In this document: positions 9,430-17,532 of the stretch, piece after piece
How positions within the stretch are numbered: the stretch's first letter is position 1
Layout of the letters: each line of letters opens with the position of its first letter
From: an uncultured Maritimibacter sp.
Lineage (GTDB): Bacteria > Pseudomonadota > Alphaproteobacteria > Rhodobacterales > Rhodobacteraceae
Assembly: GCA_913063035.1 (NCBI GenBank)
Contig: CAJXYS010000023.1
Location: 1 to 47,165, forward strand
Length of the DNA: 47,165 nucleotides
Direction: 5' to 3'
The notes under the pieces: generated by a model
Databases searched by the model: none
Seen by the model: only the letters and a program-made list of their open reading frames with translations
What the model was told of the DNA's origin: nothing
Translations under genes and position numbers: made by a program

Positions 9430-9450
9430 TTATCCGCAGGTTTATCCACA
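9430..9450 (+). promoter_or_regulatory. Two adjacent DnaA-box-like sites
   Basis: TTATCCGCA (9430-9438, one mismatch to the consensus) and TTATCCACA (9442-9450, perfect) lie in the same orientation 12 nt apart in the AT-rich spacer before uvrC. The pair could link uvrC expression to DnaA. Only two boxes and no origin-associated genes are present, so this is not proposed as oriC. Confidence 0.45.
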
Positions 9451-9524
9451 GTTTCCGTGGAAAGCTTTTCCCTTGAAAACACTTGCATGAAGATGCAGCC
9501 GAGTGAGGAATCAGACCGACGCCC

Positions 9525-11426
9525 ATGACAGACCCGCACGCGCCCTCGAACCTGCCCCCCGATGACACCGTCCTGTCCGGCGATGCTGTGCGCGGGCATG
9601 CCTGCATCCAGGCCTATCTGCGGACGCTGCCGGGCAGCCCGGGCGTCTACCGGATGCTCGATGCGCGGGGCCAGGTGCTTTACGTCGGCAAGGCGCGGAA
9701 CCTGAAGAAGCGCGTCGCGAATTATGCCAAGCCCGGCGGGCACAGCGCCCGCATCGCGCGGATGATCTCGGAAACCGCGTCGATGATGTTTCTCACGACC
9801 GAGACCGAGACCGAGGCGCTGCTGCTCGAGCAGAACCTGATCAAGCAGCTGAAGCCGCGCTTCAACGTTCTTCTGCGGGACGACAAGAGCTTCCCGAACA
9901 TCCTCGTCACCGACCACGCCTATCCGCAGATCCGCAAGCATCGCGGACGAAAGGCCGAGAAGGGGCACTATTACGGCCCCTTCGCCAGTGCCGGCGCGGT
10001 GAACCGGACGCTCAACCAGCTGCAAAAGGCGTTCCTGCTGCGCAACTGCACCGACTCCACCTTCGACTCGCGGACCCGGCCCTGCCTGCTCTACCAGATC
10101 AAGCGCTGCAGCGCCCCCTGCGTCGGCTATATCGGCGAAGAAGCGTATGCCGCCCTGGTGGCGGATGCCGAGCGGTTCCTGTCGGGCAAATCCACCCGTA
10201 TCCAGGAAAAACTCGCCGCCGAAATGGACGCGGCTTCGCAGGGGCTCGAGTTCGAGCGCGCGGCGGCGCTGCGCGACCGCATTCGGGCGCTGACCCAGGT
10301 GCAGTCGGCCCAGGGCATCAACCCCCGTGGCGTGGCCGAGGCGGACGTCATCGCCGTCCACATGGAAGGCGGGCAGGCCTGCGTCCAGGTCTTTTTCGTC
10401 CGGGCGAACCAGAACTGGGGCAACCGCGATTTCTATCCCCGCACCGGCGCGGGCGCCGAGGCTCCCGAAGTGCTCGAGGCGTTCCTCGGCCAGTTCTATG
10501 CCGACAAGGCGCCGCCGCGGCTGCTGCTCCTGTCGCATCCGATCGAGGATGCGGACCTGATGGCGGACCTCCTGGCCGAACGCGCCGGCCACAAGGTCGA
10601 GATCGCCGTGCCCCGCCGTGGCGAGAAGGCGGAACTGATCGCCCACGCCACCCGCAACGCGCGCGAGAGCCTCGGCCGCCGGATGGCCGAGACCGCCACC
10701 CAGGGCAGGCTGCTGAAGGGCCTGGCCGAGGCCTTCGGGCTGGAGACGCCGCCGCAGCGGATCGAGGTCTACGACAACTCGCATATCCAGGGCGCGAACG
10801 CGGTGGGCGCGATGATCGTCGCGGGCCCCGAGGGCTATCTCAAGAACCAGTACCGCAAGTTCAACATCCGCGGCGACGCCCTGACCCCGGGCGACGATTT
10901 CGGGATGATGAAAGAGGTGCTGACGCGCCGTTTCAAGCGCCTGCTCAAGGAGGATCCCGACCGCGAGAGCGACGCCTGGCCGGATCTTCTGCTGATCGAT
11001 GGCGGGCAGGGACAGGTCAGCGCGGTGGCCGGGATCATGGCCGATCTCGGCGTGGACGACATCGCGATGGTCGGGGTGGCCAAGGGCGTGGACCGCGACG
11101 CCGGCAAAGAGGAATTCCACCGCCCCGGCCAGCGGCCTTTCGCGCTGCGCCACAACGACCCGGTGCTCTATTTCGTGCAGCGGCTGCGCGACGAAGCGCA
11201 TCGTTTCGCCATCGGGGCGCACCGCCAGAAACGCGCCAAGGCCGTCGGCGCCACGCCGCTCGACGAGGTGCCGGGCGTGGGGGCGACGCGCAAGCGTGCG
11301 CTGCTGGCGCATTTCGGATCGGCCAAGGCCGTCAGCCGCGCCGGGCTCGCCGATCTGAAGGCGGTCGACGGGATATCGGAATCGCTGGCCCAGACCATCT
11401 ATGACTTCTTCCATGACCGCGGCTGA
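9525..11426 (+). CDS. uvrC: Excinuclease ABC subunit C
   Basis: Makes both incisions in UvrABC nucleotide excision repair. Length 633 is typical. The N-terminal GIY-YIG nuclease domain (about residues 33-115) contains GVYRM and [13 protein letters not shown] and makes the 3' cut. A UVR motif that binds UvrB lies around 225-255 ([17 protein letters not shown]). The RNase H-like 5' nuclease domain includes VYDNSHIQG and [10 protein letters not shown]. The tail has tandem helix-hairpin-helix motifs ([28 protein letters not shown]). No close Shine-Dalgarno is evident at this first in-frame ATG. It heads a likely operon with pgsA, moaD and moaE. Confidence 0.97.
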   Translation: MTDPHAPSNLPPDDTVLSGDAVRGHACIQAYLRTLPGSPGVYRMLDARGQVLYVGKARNLKKRVANYAKPGGHSARIARMISETASMMFLTTETETEALLLEQNLIKQLKPRFNVLLRDDKSFPNILVTDHAYPQIRKHRGRKAEKGHYYGPFASAGAVNRTLNQLQKAFLLRNCTDSTFDSRTRPCLLYQIKRCSAPCVGYIGEEAYAALVADAERFLSGKSTRIQEKLAAEMDAASQGLEFERAAALRDRIRALTQVQSAQGINPRGVAEADVIAVHMEGGQACVQVFFVRANQNWGNRDFYPRTGAGAEAPEVLEAFLGQFYADKAPPRLLLLSHPIEDADLMADLLAERAGHKVEIAVPRRGEKAELIAHATRNARESLGRRMAETATQGRLLKGLAEAFGLETPPQRIEVYDNSHIQGANAVGAMIVAGPEGYLKNQYRKFNIRGDALTPGDDFGMMKEVLTRRFKRLLKEDPDRESDAWPDLLLIDGGQGQVSAVAGIMADLGVDDIAMVGVAKGVDRDAGKEEFHRPGQRPFALRHNDPVLYFVQRLRDEAHRFAIGAHRQKRAKAVGATPLDEVPGVGATRKRALLAHFGSAKAVSRAGLADLKAVDGISESLAQTIYDFFHDRG

Positions 11427-11444
11427 CGCGGTAGGAACGGGGCC

Positions 11445-12119
11445 ATGATCTGGACGCTGCCCAACATCCTGACAGTGCTGCGCCTGCTGGCCGCCCCGGC
11501 GGTGGCCGTCATGTTCCTGTATTTCGCGCGGCCCTGGGCGGACTGGTTCGCGCTGATGCTTTTCGTCGGCGCCTCGGTGACGGATTTCGTGGACGGCTAC
11601 CTTGCCCGCGCCTGGAAACAGGAAACGAAGTTCGGCCGCATGCTGGACCCGATCGCGGACAAGGCCATGGTGGTGATCGCGCTGCTGATCGTGACCGGGC
11701 TTTCCGGGATGAACCCGTGGATCCTGCTGCCGGCCACCGCCATCCTGTTCCGCGAGGTTTTCGTATCGGGCCTGCGCGAGTTCCTGGGCGCCAAGGCCGG
11801 GCTCTTGCAGGTCACGCAGCTGGCCAAGTGGAAGACCACGGTGCAGATGGTCGCGATCGCGGTGCTGTTTGCGCGCGGGCTCTTCGAGCATTATTTCGGT
11901 ATGCAGACCATCGGCATGGATGCCGAGCTTGTCGGCCGCATCCTCGCCGGCGAGGAAGAGGATGCCGTCGGCCTCGGCTGGAAGTACAACGGGGCCATGG
12001 CGACACATTACGGCGGCATTGTGCTGCTCTGGGTCGCGGCGGCGCTTACGCTGGTGACCGGCTACGAGTATTTCGCGAAGTCCCTGCCGTACCTGAAGGA
12101 GGACGAGGAGCCCCGATGA
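11445..12119 (+). CDS. pgsA: CDP-diacylglycerol--glycerol-3-phosphate 3-phosphatidyltransferase
   Basis: Integral membrane enzyme that makes phosphatidylglycerol phosphate, the committed step to PG and cardiolipin. The CDP-alcohol phosphotransferase motif is complete: Asp47-x2-Asp50-Gly51-x2-Ala54-Arg55-x8-Gly64-x3-Asp68-x3-Asp72 (within TDFVDGYLAR and GRMLDPIADK). Several transmembrane helices are visible. At 224 residues it is slightly long for the family because of an insertion around 150-175. It has a good ribosome binding site, follows uvrC by 18 nt, and its stop overlaps the moaD ATG (ATGA). Confidence 0.95.
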   Translation: MIWTLPNILTVLRLLAAPAVAVMFLYFARPWADWFALMLFVGASVTDFVDGYLARAWKQETKFGRMLDPIADKAMVVIALLIVTGLSGMNPWILLPATAILFREVFVSGLREFLGAKAGLLQVTQLAKWKTTVQMVAIAVLFARGLFEHYFGMQTIGMDAELVGRILAGEEEDAVGLGWKYNGAMATHYGGIVLLWVAAALTLVTGYEYFAKSLPYLKEDEEPR

Positions 12120-12364
12120 TAGACGTTCTCTATTTCGCATGGGTGCGCGAGCGTATCGGTCTGCCCAGGGAGCGGGTCGAGACCGGCGCGGCAACGGTGG
12201 CCGAGCTGGTCGAGGAGCTGCGCGCGCGCGAGGATCGCTACGCCGCCGCTTTCGCCGATCTCTCGGCGCTGCGGGTCGCCGTCGACCAGGAACTGGCCGA
12301 TTTCGACGCGTCGCTGGACGGTGCGCGCGAGGTGGCCTTCTTCCCGCCCATGACGGGGGGCTGA
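12116..12364 (+). CDS. moaD: Molybdopterin synthase sulfur carrier subunit MoaD
   Basis: Small ubiquitin-like protein of 82 residues that carries the thiocarboxylate sulfur for molybdopterin formation. The beta-grasp pattern and the essential C-terminal Gly-Gly (FFPPMTGG) are present. The start ATG overlaps the pgsA stop, which decides the start. MoaE begins 1 nt after its stop, so the two synthase subunits are translated together. Confidence 0.93.
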   Translation: MIDVLYFAWVRERIGLPRERVETGAATVAELVEELRAREDRYAAAFADLSALRVAVDQELADFDASLDGAREVAFFPPMTGG

Positions 12365-12365
12365 G

Positions 12366-12809
12366 ATGGCGGTCCGCGTGCAGGAAACGGGCTTCGACCC
12401 GGGTGCCGAACTGAACGCCTTCACCGCGGCCGCCTCGGGCGCAGGGGCTGTCGTCAGCTTCACCGGCGTCGTGCGCGATCTCGACACGGGCGGGCTCGAC
12501 CGGATGGAGATCGAGCACTACCCGGGCATGACCGAGTCCGCGATCGCCAAGATCGAGGCCGAGGCCGTCCGCCGCTGGCGCCTGGCCGACAGCCTGGTGA
12601 TCCATCGCTACGGCGCGCTGGCCGCGGGCGAGACGATCATGATGGTGGCCACCGCCGCGCCGCACCGCGCGGATGCCTTCCAGGCGGCCGAGTTCCTGAT
12701 GGACTACCTGAAATCGCGCGCGCCCTTCTGGAAAAAGGAAGTCACCGCCGACGGCGCCGCCTGGGTCGCGGCCAGGGACGCGGACGAGGACGCGCTGTCG
12801 CGCTGGTGA
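12366..12809 (+). CDS. moaE: Molybdopterin synthase catalytic subunit MoaE
   Basis: Large subunit of molybdopterin synthase, which converts cyclic pyranopterin monophosphate to molybdopterin with sulfur from MoaD. Length 147 is normal. The active-site segment LKSRAPFWKKE gives Lys116 and Lys123, equivalent to the catalytic lysines of E. coli MoaE. GVVRDLDTGG and the IEHYPGM segment are also typical. It is the last gene of the uvrC-pgsA-moaD-moaE run and is followed at once by a hairpin shared with the convergent gene. Confidence 0.95.
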   Translation: MAVRVQETGFDPGAELNAFTAAASGAGAVVSFTGVVRDLDTGGLDRMEIEHYPGMTESAIAKIEAEAVRRWRLADSLVIHRYGALAAGETIMMVATAAPHRADAFQAAEFLMDYLKSRAPFWKKEVTADGAAWVAARDADEDALSRW

Positions 12810-12826
12810 CGCGGGCTCAGCCCGCG
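12810..12826. terminator. Convergent-gene hairpin after moaE
   Basis: Perfect stem CGCGGGC-TCA-GCCCGCG starts right after the moaE stop and contains the stop codon of the convergent minus-strand gene. The plus strand continues TTCAGCTTTT, giving a modest T-run. Probably a compact bidirectional terminator. Confidence 0.5.
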
Positions 12827-13143
12827 TTCAGCTTTTCGACATAGGCGCGCAGTTCCTCGGCTTCGTGGCGAGCCTCGCGCAGCCCGTCCATCGTCGCGCG
12901 CAACTCGGCCTCGGTCTGGCCGATCTGGCTGGTCAACTCCGCCTCGCGCTGCTGCAGGTAGGTGATCGCCTCGTCGCGGGCTTCCTCGGCCTCGTGCAGC
13001 GCCGAGGCCATGCGGTCGAGTTCGGCCATGTCGGCGCCGGTCACCCGTGTCAGCCGGTGAAAGAGCCAGGAGCCCAACCAGCCGAGGCCGAAGGCGACGA
13101 ACAGGATGATCGCCGTCACCAGTATGAACTCAGTCCTGTCCAT
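12817..13143 (-). CDS. Membrane-anchored coiled-coil protein (108 aa)
   Basis: No named family recognised. One N-terminal transmembrane helix (about residues 6-28, with FVAFGLGWLGSWLF) is followed by a charged heptad-rich stretch from about 40 to 105 (e.g. EAEEARDEAITYLQQREAEL), predicted to be a continuous coiled coil, probably cytoplasmic. The chosen ATG has a GGAG upstream; the frame extends further but only into an Arg-rich antisense-like translation. The start lies 14 nt inside the preceding BON/OmpA gene, so the two are translationally coupled and may act together at the envelope. Confidence 0.78.
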   Translation of the reverse strand: MDRTEFILVTAIILFVAFGLGWLGSWLFHRLTRVTGADMAELDRMASALHEAEEARDEAITYLQQREAELTSQIGQTEAELRATMDGLREARHEAEELRAYVEKLNAG

Positions 13144-15148
13144 CGCCCGTCTCCGTCTCTTCCCTGTCCTCCGGCGCCGGCCGCGGCGCCGGTTCCGGCA
13201 CGTCCGTCGCCGTGTCGGCGTCGATGACCCTCGGCGGATCGGCCGGCGCCGCTGGCGGATCGGCCGGGGCCTCCGGGGCCGCGTCACTCTGCGTCGTATC
13301 GGCGTCGGATTCCACCTCTTCGAGGGCCGGGACGATCAGCTTGAACGCGATCCTGCGGTTGGCCTCGCGGCCTTCCTCGGTATCGTTGTCGGCGATAGGC
13401 TCGGCCTCGCCATAGCCCTGGGCGGTGAGGTTCGCGGTCAGGACGCCGCGCTGTAGCAGCCCGTCGAGCACGGCCTCGGCACGAGCCTGGCTGAGGGCCA
13501 GGTTCATGCTTTCGCGCCCCTGGCTGTCGGTGTGGCCGCCGATCTCGATTTCCATCTCGACGTCTTCGCAGGCCTGAAGGATGCCGGCGATCTCGTCCAC
13601 CACCTGCTGCGCCTCGGCGTCGATATTGCCCGATCCGGGGGCAAAGGTGATCTGCTGCTCCTCAAGCACCGACTGGATGTCGGCGACGCATTCCTCGGGT
13701 GTCGGCAGGTTTGCCAGGGGATCGAGCGATTCGTCGTAGCGAATGTCGATCTGGAAGCCGCCGCCGTCGCCCAGCCGTTCCGAGAAAAGCTGGGTCACCC
13801 GCGCGCGGGTTTCGGTCTTGCCGGTCACGCCGCGTAGCGTGACGCGGTCCGGCGTTACCCGCAGGCTGCCGTGGTTGAGCTGTCCCAGCCCTTCGATCCC
13901 GGCCAGCACGCGGTTGGCCCAGCCTTCGGGCAGGTTCTCGGCGATGCGGGTCGCATCGTCGACATTGCCGGCGCCGAAGCGGGCATGCGCCACGCTCTGG
14001 ACGGCGGCCTTGACGCGCGCGGTTCCGAGACGCCCGCGCAGTTGCACAAGCCCCTCGGGGCTGCGCGTCGCGATGAATTCCCGCGCGATCTCGCCGCCCT
14101 CGCCGTCCTCCTCGGCCGGGGCCGGGGGCAGGATCGCATCGAGCGAGAAAACCTCGGGGAGATCCTTTTCGAAGGCGTGCACCACGGTGTCGAAACGCTC
14201 CTGGTTCAGCCCTTGCGGCGCCACGAGGCTGATATCGGCATCGGCGAAGGTGACGCTGCCGCCGCCAAGCGCCGCGACGGTCTCGATCGCGGCCGCGACG
14301 GCGCCGGCCCAGCGCGGCGTCGGCGCGCCCAGCCCGATCGGACAGTCCGCCTTGCCGTCGAGCCCGGCCGCGTGGGCGGCCCTGAGGATGCGGTCGCGGG
14401 CCTCCGTGGTATCGGCCGAACAACTGTCGAAGCGGGCGCCGTCCCCGTCGAGAATGAAGCGCAGCGTGAAGGGGGTGATGACCGGCCGGGGGGCGCTGAT
14501 CTCCAGCGCCAGGACCAGCTCTTCGGGGGCCGCGCGCCGCAGCGTCGATTCCAGCCGCCGCTTCTCGTCCGGGCTGTCGGAAATGGCCGCGACGGTCACC
14601 GCGCCGGCGCTGACCGATATCTTCGACTGCGGCAGGGTCCGGAGCGCCGTCAGCGCGAACTCGACGGCGCCACGCCAGCCGTCGGGTGCGGGATGGTCCG
14701 CGGTCTCCAGCATGTCGGTGACCCAGGCCGCCTCGGACAGGGCCTCCGCGCCCGAGAGCACGTATGCGCGGCTCTCCTGGCCGGGCACGAGTCCGATCAG
14801 CGAAATCCGGTCGCCGTTGCGCAGGATCTCTATGCTGAAGCGCGGCGGTGCCAGGTCTTCGGACGGGCGGACATCGGTCATGTCCACGATGCGGTCGGGG
14901 TTCACCGTCTCGCCCGCCACGCTGAGCGCCTCGAAGCGCCCGGCCTCGGTCGGTGCGGTGCCGGCGATGCGCACCTGCAGGCCGTCGGTCGCGACGCTGG
15001 CCCAGTCGTGACCCTTGAGCGAGAGCGCCCGTTCGACCGCCTCTGCGGACCGGGTTTCGATGGCGTTCACCGCGGTCACCGCCACCCCGAGACTGACGGC
15101 CGCCGCCAGGGCGAAGGCGATGATCGTGAAGAGATGGGTTCTTTTCAT
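13130..15148 (-). CDS. BON-domain and OmpA-family envelope protein (672 aa)
   Basis: Large periplasmic protein. An N-terminal hydrophobic segment (about 8-30) is a signal or anchor. The body contains several BON-like repeats, for example around 35-80 and 400-480 (NHGSLRVTPDRVTLRG). A canonical OmpA C-terminal peptidoglycan-binding domain follows at about 500-605, with TFAPGSGNIDAEAQ, IGGHTDSQGRESMNL and the NRRIAFKL ending. The last 65 residues are Pro/Ala/Asp-rich and probably disordered. The family is expected to tether the envelope to the cell wall and BON domains to bind lipid; the specific role is unknown. It overlaps the downstream coiled-coil membrane gene by 14 nt. Confidence 0.87.
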   Translation of the reverse strand: MKRTHLFTIIAFALAAAVSLGVAVTAVNAIETRSAEAVERALSLKGHDWASVATDGLQVRIAGTAPTEAGRFEALSVAGETVNPDRIVDMTDVRPSEDLAPPRFSIEILRNGDRISLIGLVPGQESRAYVLSGAEALSEAAWVTDMLETADHPAPDGWRGAVEFALTALRTLPQSKISVSAGAVTVAAISDSPDEKRRLESTLRRAAPEELVLALEISAPRPVITPFTLRFILDGDGARFDSCSADTTEARDRILRAAHAAGLDGKADCPIGLGAPTPRWAGAVAAAIETVAALGGGSVTFADADISLVAPQGLNQERFDTVVHAFEKDLPEVFSLDAILPPAPAEEDGEGGEIAREFIATRSPEGLVQLRGRLGTARVKAAVQSVAHARFGAGNVDDATRIAENLPEGWANRVLAGIEGLGQLNHGSLRVTPDRVTLRGVTGKTETRARVTQLFSERLGDGGGFQIDIRYDESLDPLANLPTPEECVADIQSVLEEQQITFAPGSGNIDAEAQQVVDEIAGILQACEDVEMEIEIGGHTDSQGRESMNLALSQARAEAVLDGLLQRGVLTANLTAQGYGEAEPIADNDTEEGREANRRIAFKLIVPALEEVESDADTTQSDAAPEAPADPPAAPADPPRVIDADTATDVPEPAPRPAPEDREETETGDGQD

Positions 15149-15210
15149 AGGCTCAAGAAGGCTCCGGTCCCCGGCAGAACATCTCTACGGTCGTGCGCCG
15201 GGGCGTGCAA

Positions 15211-16191
15211 TCAGGCGATCAGCGCGGCGGCAAGAAACAGCGCAGGAATCAGCCCCGCATCGCGGTTCGAACGAAAGAGCCGAAGGCAGATGTCGGGATC
15301 GTCGATATCCAGCCGGCGCAACTGCCAGACCATGTGCCAGCCGAACGCCCAGCACCCCGCGAGCGCCAGGGTCAGCGACAGCACATTCGCCCCGGCCGGC
15401 ACCATCGCGGTGATCACGGCCGCCGTCATCAGCACCACCGAGGCCACCATGAAGAGCCTCAGCCAGGTTCCGGTCCGGTCGCCGAAGAGTCGCGCGGTGG
15501 ATTTGACGCCGATCAGCGCGTCGTCCTCCTTGTCCTGGTGGGCGTAGATCGTGTCGTAGAACAGCGTCCAGGCCATGCCCGCGAAATAGAGCAGCACCGG
15601 GGGCAGCGACAGCGACCCGGCATGGGCCGCCCAGGCCAGCAGCGCGCCCCAGTTGAACGCGATGCCGAGGAAGATCTGCGGCCACCAGGTGAAGCGCTTG
15701 GCGAAGGGATAGACCGCGACCGGCGCCAGCGAGATCACGCCCAGCAGGATCGCCACGGGATGGAAGGTCAGCAGGATGCCGAGCGCGATCAACGACTGGA
15801 TCGCCATCCAGGCCAGCGCCTGCCTGACCGTGACCTGCCCCGACGGCAATGGCCGCGACCGCGTCCGCGCCACGCCGGCGTCGATGTCGCGGTCGGTGAT
15901 GTCGTTCCAGGTGCAGCCCGCCGCCCGCATCAGGAACGCGCCTGCCCAGCAGCCGGCGAAGATCCAGGCATCCTCCCAGCGGGGGCCGGCCGGGTCGGCA
16001 TTCGCGGCCAGCAGCACGCCCCACCAGCAGGGCAGCAGCAGAAGCCAGCTGCCGATCGGCCGGTCGGCGCGGGAAAGCCGCAGATAGGGCCGCGTCCAGG
16101 CCGGGGCGTGCCGGTCGACCCAGTTCCCCGTGACCGCGTCGGAGACGCTGCCGGGCTCTCCGGGCTCTGGCGTTCGGCTGTCGTCGGTCAT
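15211..16191 (-). CDS. ubiA: 4-hydroxybenzoate polyprenyltransferase
   Basis: Inner-membrane prenyltransferase of ubiquinone synthesis that attaches the polyprenyl chain to 4-hydroxybenzoate. Of 326 residues, about eight or nine transmembrane helices are visible. The first prenyl-diphosphate motif is NDITDRDID (96-104), followed by RTRSRPLPSG. The second is YDTIYAHQDKEDD (212-224). Both are intact. The chosen ATG abuts the divergent rsmE start, and the upstream extension of the frame is antisense to rsmE, so it was discarded. The N-terminal 30 residues are soluble and Pro/Ser-rich. Confidence 0.94.
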   Translation of the reverse strand: MTDDSRTPEPGEPGSVSDAVTGNWVDRHAPAWTRPYLRLSRADRPIGSWLLLLPCWWGVLLAANADPAGPRWEDAWIFAGCWAGAFLMRAAGCTWNDITDRDIDAGVARTRSRPLPSGQVTVRQALAWMAIQSLIALGILLTFHPVAILLGVISLAPVAVYPFAKRFTWWPQIFLGIAFNWGALLAWAAHAGSLSLPPVLLYFAGMAWTLFYDTIYAHQDKEDDALIGVKSTARLFGDRTGTWLRLFMVASVVLMTAAVITAMVPAGANVLSLTLALAGCWAFGWHMVWQLRRLDIDDPDICLRLFRSNRDAGLIPALFLAAALIA

Positions 16192-16203
16192 ATGGTCCCG
16201 CCC

Positions 16204-16935
16204 ATGTCGGATACGCGTCCAAAGGTCAGGCTCTGTGTAGAGCACCCGCTCGGCCCCGCGCAATCGGTTCCTCTGGCGCGGGACCAGGCGCATTACCTGT
16301 TCAACGTCATGCGGCTGAAGCCGGGGGACGCGGTGGCGCTCTTCAACGGGCGGGATGGCGAGTGGCGTGCCGAGGTGGCCGAGGCCGGCAAGAAGGGCGG
16401 CACGCTGACCTGCAGCCTGCAGACCGCGCCGCAGCTCGATCCCCCCGATCTCTGGCTGCTCTTCGCGCCGGTCAAGAAGGCGCGCACGGATTTCATCGTC
16501 GAGAAGGCCGCCGAGATGGGCGCGGCCCGCATCCTGCCGGTGCAGACCGGGTTCACCAATTCCGAACGCATCCGCCGCGACCGGTTGCAGGCCCATGCCG
16601 TCGAGGCGGCCGAGCAATGCGGCGGCACTTTCGTGCCCGAGGTGGCGGACCTGGCGCGGCTCGACCAGGTTCTCGACGCCTGGCCCGAAGATCGCCGTCT
16701 GATGTTCTGCGACGAGGCCGAGGTCGGCGCCGGTCTGGCGCTCGACGCGGCCGGGCCGGGACCCTGGGCGATCCTGGTCGGCCCCGAGGGCGGCTTCACG
16801 GAGGACGAGCGCGCGCGGCTTCGGCGCCTGCCCTTCGTCACCACGGTCAGCCTCGGCCCGCGCATCCTGCGCGCCGACACCGCCGCGGTGGCGGCGATGA
16901 CGCTCTGGCAGGACCGGCTGGGAGACTGGCGATGA
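16204..16935 (+). CDS. rsmE: 16S rRNA (uracil1498-N3)-methyltransferase
   Basis: SPOUT-fold enzyme that methylates N3 of U1498 in 16S rRNA with SAM. Of 243 residues, the N-terminal PUA-like part includes QAHYLFNVMRLKPGD. The catalytic half has EKAAEMGAARILPV, ERIRRDRLQAHAVEAAEQC, and the trefoil-knot SAM site LVGPEGGFTEDE with LGPRILRADTA near the end. An alternative ATG four codons upstream (16192) would abut the ubiA start. The stop overlaps the next ATG (ATGA), so it is coupled to the membrane protein gene that follows. Confidence 0.95.
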   Translation: MSDTRPKVRLCVEHPLGPAQSVPLARDQAHYLFNVMRLKPGDAVALFNGRDGEWRAEVAEAGKKGGTLTCSLQTAPQLDPPDLWLLFAPVKKARTDFIVEKAAEMGAARILPVQTGFTNSERIRRDRLQAHAVEAAEQCGGTFVPEVADLARLDQVLDAWPEDRRLMFCDEAEVGAGLALDAAGPGPWAILVGPEGGFTEDERARLRRLPFVTTVSLGPRILRADTAAVAAMTLWQDRLGDWR

Positions 16936-17468
16936 GTTTTATCCGCCCGGAAGTGGTCGCGCAGCTCCTGCGCTGGCGCGAGGCGCTCGCGGCGGTCGGG
17001 GTCACGATCCTGGGGCTCTGGGCGCTGGGGCGCGGGCTGGGGCGGGGCGACTGGCTCCTGCAGGGTGTCGGGGGGGTCCTGATCCTCGGCGGTGCGGTCG
17101 TCGCCTGGGCCGCCATCCAGCGCGCGCGCTTTCGCGGCGGCGGCCAGGGCCCCGGCCTGGTGCGGGTCACCGAGCGCCAGATCACCTACATGGGTCCGAT
17201 CCATGGCGGCGCGGTCGCGCTGTCGCGGCTCGAGGAGCTGGCACTGGTGCCGGCGGGTGGCGGGGATCGGCACTGGATGCTTCATCACGAAGACGGCCCG
17301 CCGCTGGCGATCCCGCTTTCCGCGGACGGGGCGGAGGCGCTCTTCGATGCCTTCGCGGCCCTGCCGGGGCTGGATACCGCGCGGCTGGTCGCCGCCGTCG
17401 AACGCGGGGACGCCGGCAAGCAGGTGATCTGGACACGGCGCGCGCGGACGCAACTGCGCCGGTCTTGA
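16932..17468 (+). CDS. Conserved membrane protein of unknown function (178 aa)
   Basis: Two adjacent transmembrane helices (about 18-36 and 42-62) are followed by a roughly 110-residue soluble domain. That domain has beta-type segments (GPGLVRVTERQITYMGP, VALSRLEELALVP) and resembles a small PH-like or barrel domain. I do not recognise a named family. The start overlaps the rsmE stop by 4 nt, and gshA follows 64 nt later. Position between an rRNA methyltransferase and gshA gives no clear functional clue. Confidence 0.8.
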   Translation: MSFIRPEVVAQLLRWREALAAVGVTILGLWALGRGLGRGDWLLQGVGGVLILGGAVVAWAAIQRARFRGGGQGPGLVRVTERQITYMGPIHGGAVALSRLEELALVPAGGGDRHWMLHHEDGPPLAIPLSADGAEALFDAFAALPGLDTARLVAAVERGDAGKQVIWTRRARTQLRRS

Positions 17469-17532
17469 CTTGGCCGCGCAGGCGCGCCACCTGTCAGGCC
17501 CATTCGCGCGCAACAGACCGGAGCCCCGTATC

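Larger units (their letters stand above)
9215..9524. other. AT-rich structured spacer upstream of uvrC
   Basis: This 310-nt gap is visibly richer in A and T than its surroundings and holds no gene. In order it contains ACGTCACAA (9273-9281) and its exact inverse TTGTGACGT (9334-9342); the palindrome TGCCCAA-AAA-TTGGGCA (9364-9380); CGGAT-TGTT-ATCCG (9423-9436); and two DnaA-box-like sites (9430-9438, 9442-9450). The layout suggests a regulatory or protein-binding region for uvrC rather than simple spacing. Confidence 0.6.

Noticed and set aside
9260-9460. Chromosomal replication origin
   Set aside because: Only two DnaA-box-like sites and no hemE, dnaA, parAB or gidA nearby. Kept only as a possible DnaA-regulated or titration site.
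9402-12665. About 1087-codon minus-strand frame opposite uvrC and pgsA
   Set aside because: It lies antisense to four well-supported genes. The translation is low-complexity with no motif.
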